From contig NZ_JACAIS010000003.1 in the NCBI RefSeq assembly GCF_030325625.1, forward strand, positions 434,001 to 498,000: a stretch of 64,000 nucleotides of DNA. The letters are read 5' to 3'. Shown one piece after another: positions 61,579-64,000 of this stretch; the first letter of the stretch is position 1; each line of letters begins with the position of its first letter. The position numbers were made by a program, and so were the translations under genes. Source of the stretch: Sphingobacterium sp. N143. Its GTDB lineage: Bacteria > Bacteroidota > Bacteroidia > Sphingobacteriales > Sphingobacteriaceae. The notes beneath the pieces were generated by a model. That model was given only the letters and a program-made list of their open reading frames with translations, was not told the DNA's origin and searched no databases.

Positions 61579-61800
61579 ATGAAAACTCTAAAGGTACAAT
61601 ACAAGGGTAAGATTATACACGCCAAGTTTACTATTGAGGAAAAAGGTATGGGGCTGAGGGATTACTACATTCATCATAAAAACGGTTATTCCTTTTATAT
61701 ATTCCGTAAGTCTGAGGGGGTATGGCGGATTGCGTACGGTGACCTGGATGAGGACCTAAAGGAATCTATAATTGCCGCGCTGTCGGAAAGGTTTGGTTAA
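61579..61800 (+). CDS. Prophage protein of unknown function
   Basis: 73 residues (MKTLKVQYKGKIIHAKFTIE, YYIHHKNGYSFYIFRKSEG), small beta-rich protein 8 bases after the palindrome, so probably lysogenically or SOS-controlled. Confidence 0.5.
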   Translation: MKTLKVQYKGKIIHAKFTIEEKGMGLRDYYIHHKNGYSFYIFRKSEGVWRIAYGDLDEDLKESIIAALSERFG

Positions 61801-61803
61801 ATG

Positions 61804-61839
61804 AAAACACCCGAAGCTTGGGGAGCACCGGGTGTTTTT
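61804..61839. terminator. Terminator after the 61579 gene
   Basis: ACACCCG and CGGGTGT enclose a loop containing AAGCTTGGGGAGCA, followed by TTTTT on the plus strand. Confidence 0.7.
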
Positions 61840-61875
61840 ACCTATTATTAACCTATTTTATGAACTCTAATTTAA

Positions 61876-62388
61876 TTATTTTCTCCTTAAAAACCAAATT
61901 ATCCCACAAACAACAATCAATAATCCCATGGCCCAACCAATCCAGTTACTGAATATCCCTGTTGCTGAGGGCTGTTGGTCAATATCCTTTGTCTCCCGTT
62001 GCCGACGGTCAGTGCTATCCCGGCCAGCTAAGCTATCCTTTGTCTGCTTGAATGATTCAGCCACATCCTTCAGAATATTACGAGCTTGGTTAGTCTTGCG
62101 CCTGGTGTAGGACACTATACTATCAGCTTTGAAGGTGACCGATCCGTCAGGTCCTACCTTCACGTCAGTACCAGGTGTTGGGAATATTTTTAGTTTATCA
62201 TCGGTCTCGCTGGTTGTGTTTGATGTCTCCTTAGATTTATCCACCTTTCCGGTTGTCGTCTCAGTCGAAACCTTTACATCACTCGAAACTGACACAGCGT
62301 CAAGCTGCTTGTTAATCTTCGTTGTCTTTCGGAATAGCCCGCACCCTGATAACAGGATGCAGACAATCAATATCAGTGTTAATCTCAT
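61876..62388 (-). CDS. Lipoprotein with C-terminal membrane anchor, unimolecular-spanin-like
   Basis: The protein has 170 residues. The N-terminal lipobox LLSGCGLF gives Cys16. A long charged periplasmic part (NQARNILKDVAESFKQTKDSL) leads to a C-terminal helix (WIGWAMGLLIVVCGIIWFL) ending RRK. Lipid anchor plus C-terminal TM is the architecture of phage u-spanins, which fuse inner and outer membranes at lysis. It lies next to two small membrane proteins and the lysin. The function is inferred from layout. Confidence 0.6.
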   Translation of the reverse strand: MRLTLILIVCILLSGCGLFRKTTKINKQLDAVSVSSDVKVSTETTTGKVDKSKETSNTTSETDDKLKIFPTPGTDVKVGPDGSVTFKADSIVSYTRRKTNQARNILKDVAESFKQTKDSLAGRDSTDRRQRETKDIDQQPSATGIFSNWIGWAMGLLIVVCGIIWFLRRK

Positions 62389-62558
62389 AACTTCTCGATT
62401 TTAGTGGACAGATCCGTTAGCTTTCCGGCTAGACTATCCAGTTTCGGGACAACATCCTCAATAGGTTTTACGAGGTCATTACCCCGGATTACTTCTATCT
62501 TAGTACTTGCGTCTGAGTACGTCGTACTGACCATCAGTATTAAAATGAACCATTTCAT
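62385..62558 (-). CDS. Small exported lysis-block protein (57 residues)
   Basis: ATG 62558 to TGA 62385. Signal peptide (MKWFILILMVSTTYSDAS), then a short helical mature part (PKLDSLAGKLTDLSTKIEKL). The stop overlaps the next ATG by 4 bases, and the start overlaps the holin-like gene stop, so it is cotranslated. Possibly a spanin or holin accessory. Confidence 0.5.
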   Translation of the reverse strand: MKWFILILMVSTTYSDASTKIEVIRGNDLVKPIEDVVPKLDSLAGKLTDLSTKIEKL

Positions 62559-62869
62559 TTCCTACCTCCTATTTTATCTTTTTGTTGCTGAGCGACACTG
62601 TCGACCTTAACCGCTGCGCTGTCTACTTTAGTTGCGGCTTGGTTGACTTTCTCGACGGCCGGCTCCATTCTGTTCTTAACTTCCAATAGCATTTGTTGAT
62701 ACAGGCGCTCCTGCATTTCAGACTTATCTTCCTGCAAGCTGTTGACTTTATTGAATAGGATGATGATCGCCGTGAGCATTATCCCCATCATTCCAGTTAC
62801 TAAACCTGTCCGTAATTTCCCCGTAATTCCGAAGTCTTTGAACTCCTTTTCTTGCTTGCTTTCTGCCAT
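62555..62869 (-). CDS. Holin-like membrane protein
   Basis: About 104 residues from ATG 62869. One hydrophobic helix (GLVTGMMGIMLTAIIILF) then a charged coiled-coil tail (SEMQERLYQQMLLEVKNRM...KVDSAAVKVDSVAQQQ). Adjacent to the GH19 lysin, so a holin or membrane lysis factor is likely. Confidence 0.55.
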   Translation of the reverse strand: MAESKQEKEFKDFGITGKLRTGLVTGMMGIMLTAIIILFNKVNSLQEDKSEMQERLYQQMLLEVKNRMEPAVEKVNQAATKVDSAAVKVDSVAQQQKDKIGGRK

Positions 62870-63510
62870 TATTTCCACAAACTAGCATAATAATTCACTT
62901 TGGCCCGACGATCGTCAAGGCCGTTATATCCCCCATTTACAGCACGGCATACTGCACGGATACTTGCTTCCGAAAGATCCTTAGCTTTGGCCCAGATGTT
63001 TTTGAAGTCGAACTCCCGGACAGCCGTGGTAAAGTAGTAGGCCGATTCCCCGATCAGATCAGGATTATCATACAACTCCTGGCCGCCATATCGTTTATAA
63101 TCGAAGCCACCGGTACATTGCAATGCGCCGCCGCCACGGTATTTCCAGCCATCGCCGGGCTTGGTGTTTCCCAGCTCCGCGGCCTTTTTAGGATTGCCTA
63201 ATCCGTAAACCCGTTCCGCTAATGCCCACGGATTGCCAGCCAAACGCCCTGCTTCTGCCACAGTGACTTTTGCCGAATGCCGGCCGACACCGAAAATTTG
63301 CATTATTCGTGGAGCTGTGTAGTTCATATTCTCCCGTACAATTGTGAACCCTCCGCTTTCGTGGTGGATATTGGCAAAGAAGTGTATCGTCTGAATACGG
63401 GTACGACCAAACTTTGCTGCAAACTTAGACAGTGTCTCTCTGCCAATAACACCGTCGGGAGCTGCCCCGACGGATTTCTGTAATTCCTTTATTCTATCTC
63501 TTGCTGTCAT
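62869..63510 (-). CDS. GH19-family endolysin
   Basis: The protein has 213 residues. An N-terminal peptidoglycan-binding-like repeat (IKELQKSVGAAPDGVIGRETL) is followed by the GH19 domain (FFANIHHESGGFTIVRENMNY, WALAERVYGLGN, YRGGGALQCTGGFDYKRYG). The Glu in HHESGG is the expected catalytic acid. It degrades the host wall at lysis. The start overlaps the carboxypeptidase stop by 4 bases. Confidence 0.87.
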   Translation of the reverse strand: MTARDRIKELQKSVGAAPDGVIGRETLSKFAAKFGRTRIQTIHFFANIHHESGGFTIVRENMNYTAPRIMQIFGVGRHSAKVTVAEAGRLAGNPWALAERVYGLGNPKKAAELGNTKPGDGWKYRGGGALQCTGGFDYKRYGGQELYDNPDLIGESAYYFTTAVREFDFKNIWAKAKDLSEASIRAVCRAVNGGYNGLDDRRAKVNYYASLWK

Positions 63511-64000
63511 ACCAAACTACTCTTGATTACCTCTCTTAACATATTGGCCAGACTCTCAGTCCCGAACTTTAAAGCATAGTTGTCGTTTCTGACATAATCA
63601 GGCACAATCTGGAAATTTTCGTTAATTTCCATCAGATAAGACTTATATCCCAAAGCATCATAATACTTATAGGTCATACCCCCACTAGCTGCACTACTCA
63701 CCCTTACAAAAGGAACATCATCACCCTGGGGCGCAGTAGGTAATTTCTTCTTGTATTCTCTGGCCAATCGTCTTGCCCATGCTTGAGCAGATGGATTTGT
63801 CTTTTGAGTTGTTATAACCCATGATATATCCTTAGGGTCTGTAGTTGAATTTACAAACGTATGAAAGTCAAAAGCTATAGCCCCAGTAACAAACTCGGCT
63901 TGCAGCAAGGCAGAAACTGCCTGAGTTTCTATTTCGGATAAAGGAGATGGCCCCCTGTAATCCTGATCAGATGGATTATCAGAACCTCCCGCCCAACCTA
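63507..64000 (-). CDS. M14-type zinc carboxypeptidase, C-terminal part (runs off the window)
   Basis: The visible 164 residues continue to the right edge in the same frame: WAGGSDNPSDQDYRGPSPLS, then SEIETQAVSALL, TGAIAFDFHTFVNS (third zinc His) and YLMEINENF (catalytic Glu). It is the C-terminal half of an M14 metallocarboxypeptidase; the first two zinc ligands lie outside. Its place just upstream of the lysin suggests action on the cell-wall peptide or on a phage tail or lysis protein. Confidence 0.7.
   Translation of the reverse strand, partial: GWAGGSDNPSDQDYRGPSPLSEIETQAVSALLQAEFVTGAIAFDFHTFVNSTTDPKDISWVITTQKTNPSAQAWARRLAREYKKKLPTAPQGDDVPFVRVSSAASGGMTYKYYDALGYKSYLMEINENFQIVPDYVRNDNYALKFGTESLANMLREVIKSSLV

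Noticed and set aside
61203..64000. Prophage right end or attachment site
   Set aside because: No direct repeat with the left side, no tRNA and no integrase were found; the element continues beyond the window.

Overview
The window looks like a chromosomal segment of a Bacteroidota bacterium, probably Sphingobacterium or a close relative. The DNA is AT-rich. Several promoters fit the Bacteroidota pattern (TTTG, about 19 bases, TAnnTTTG). Lipoprotein signals are frequent, and the gene set (subclass B1 metallo-beta-lactamase, GMC oxidoreductase with subunit 3, QEGLA-motif protein, FemAB-type ligase, KilA-N prophage) is typical of that group. The genus is inference from gene content only.

Region 1 (1-7200): a truncated secreted protein, a BACON-like lipoprotein, then a compact group of a PAS/LuxR-type regulator, an autoinducer-synthase-like acyltransferase and a ThiF-type adenylyltransferase. 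A shared TACAC-N4-GTGTA palindrome lies by two of these genes. A DUF2200 protein, an AraC regulator and an acyl-CoA dehydrogenase follow. Region 2 (7200-22000): housekeeping and maintenance genes (SF1 helicase, cupin, B1 metallo-beta-lactamase, tRNA-Ala, BamA/TamA-like barrel, FemAB ligase, PolX-like protein with a degraded polymerase motif, YbaK, methyltransferase, lipoate ligase). It ends in a three-gene operon of ATP-grasp ligase, DUF1704/QEGLA metallopeptidase-like protein and N-formylglutamate amidohydrolase. Region 3 (22000-22800) is non-coding and carries three copies of a conserved element followed by a stem of changing sequence.

Region 4 (22800-31050) is a phenylalanine/tyrosine locus: GLFV dehydrogenase, 4-hydroxyphenylpyruvate dioxygenase and homogentisate dioxygenase on the minus strand, fumarylacetoacetase-family hydrolase and flavin reductase on the plus strand, then an aromatic amino acid hydroxylase. 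Upstream of the hydroxylase are a truncated tyrosyl-tRNA synthetase fragment and an unannotated Tyr/Phe-rich leader peptide with a textbook attenuator and a consensus promoter. Region 5 (31000-43200) holds envelope proteins, a sigma-54 response regulator, an ABC-F protein with a structured leader, the GMC oxidoreductase pair and an OmpA-type protein.

Region 6 (about 43300 to the window end) is prophage. It has two lipoproteins next to an S24-type repressor with operator repeats, a KilA-N antirepressor, a non-coding stretch with tRNA-like elements, and a long plus-strand early operon of small overlapping genes. These include an ERF annealing protein, Gp157, RusA, NinG/HNH, a MazG-like protein, an ASCH protein and a PP-loop protein. 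An SRAP gene is broken by an in-frame amber codon. A minus-strand lysis block follows (spanin-like lipoprotein, small membrane proteins, GH19 lysin, M14 carboxypeptidase). No integrase, attachment site or structural genes are visible, so the element continues past the right edge and its left boundary is not fixed.
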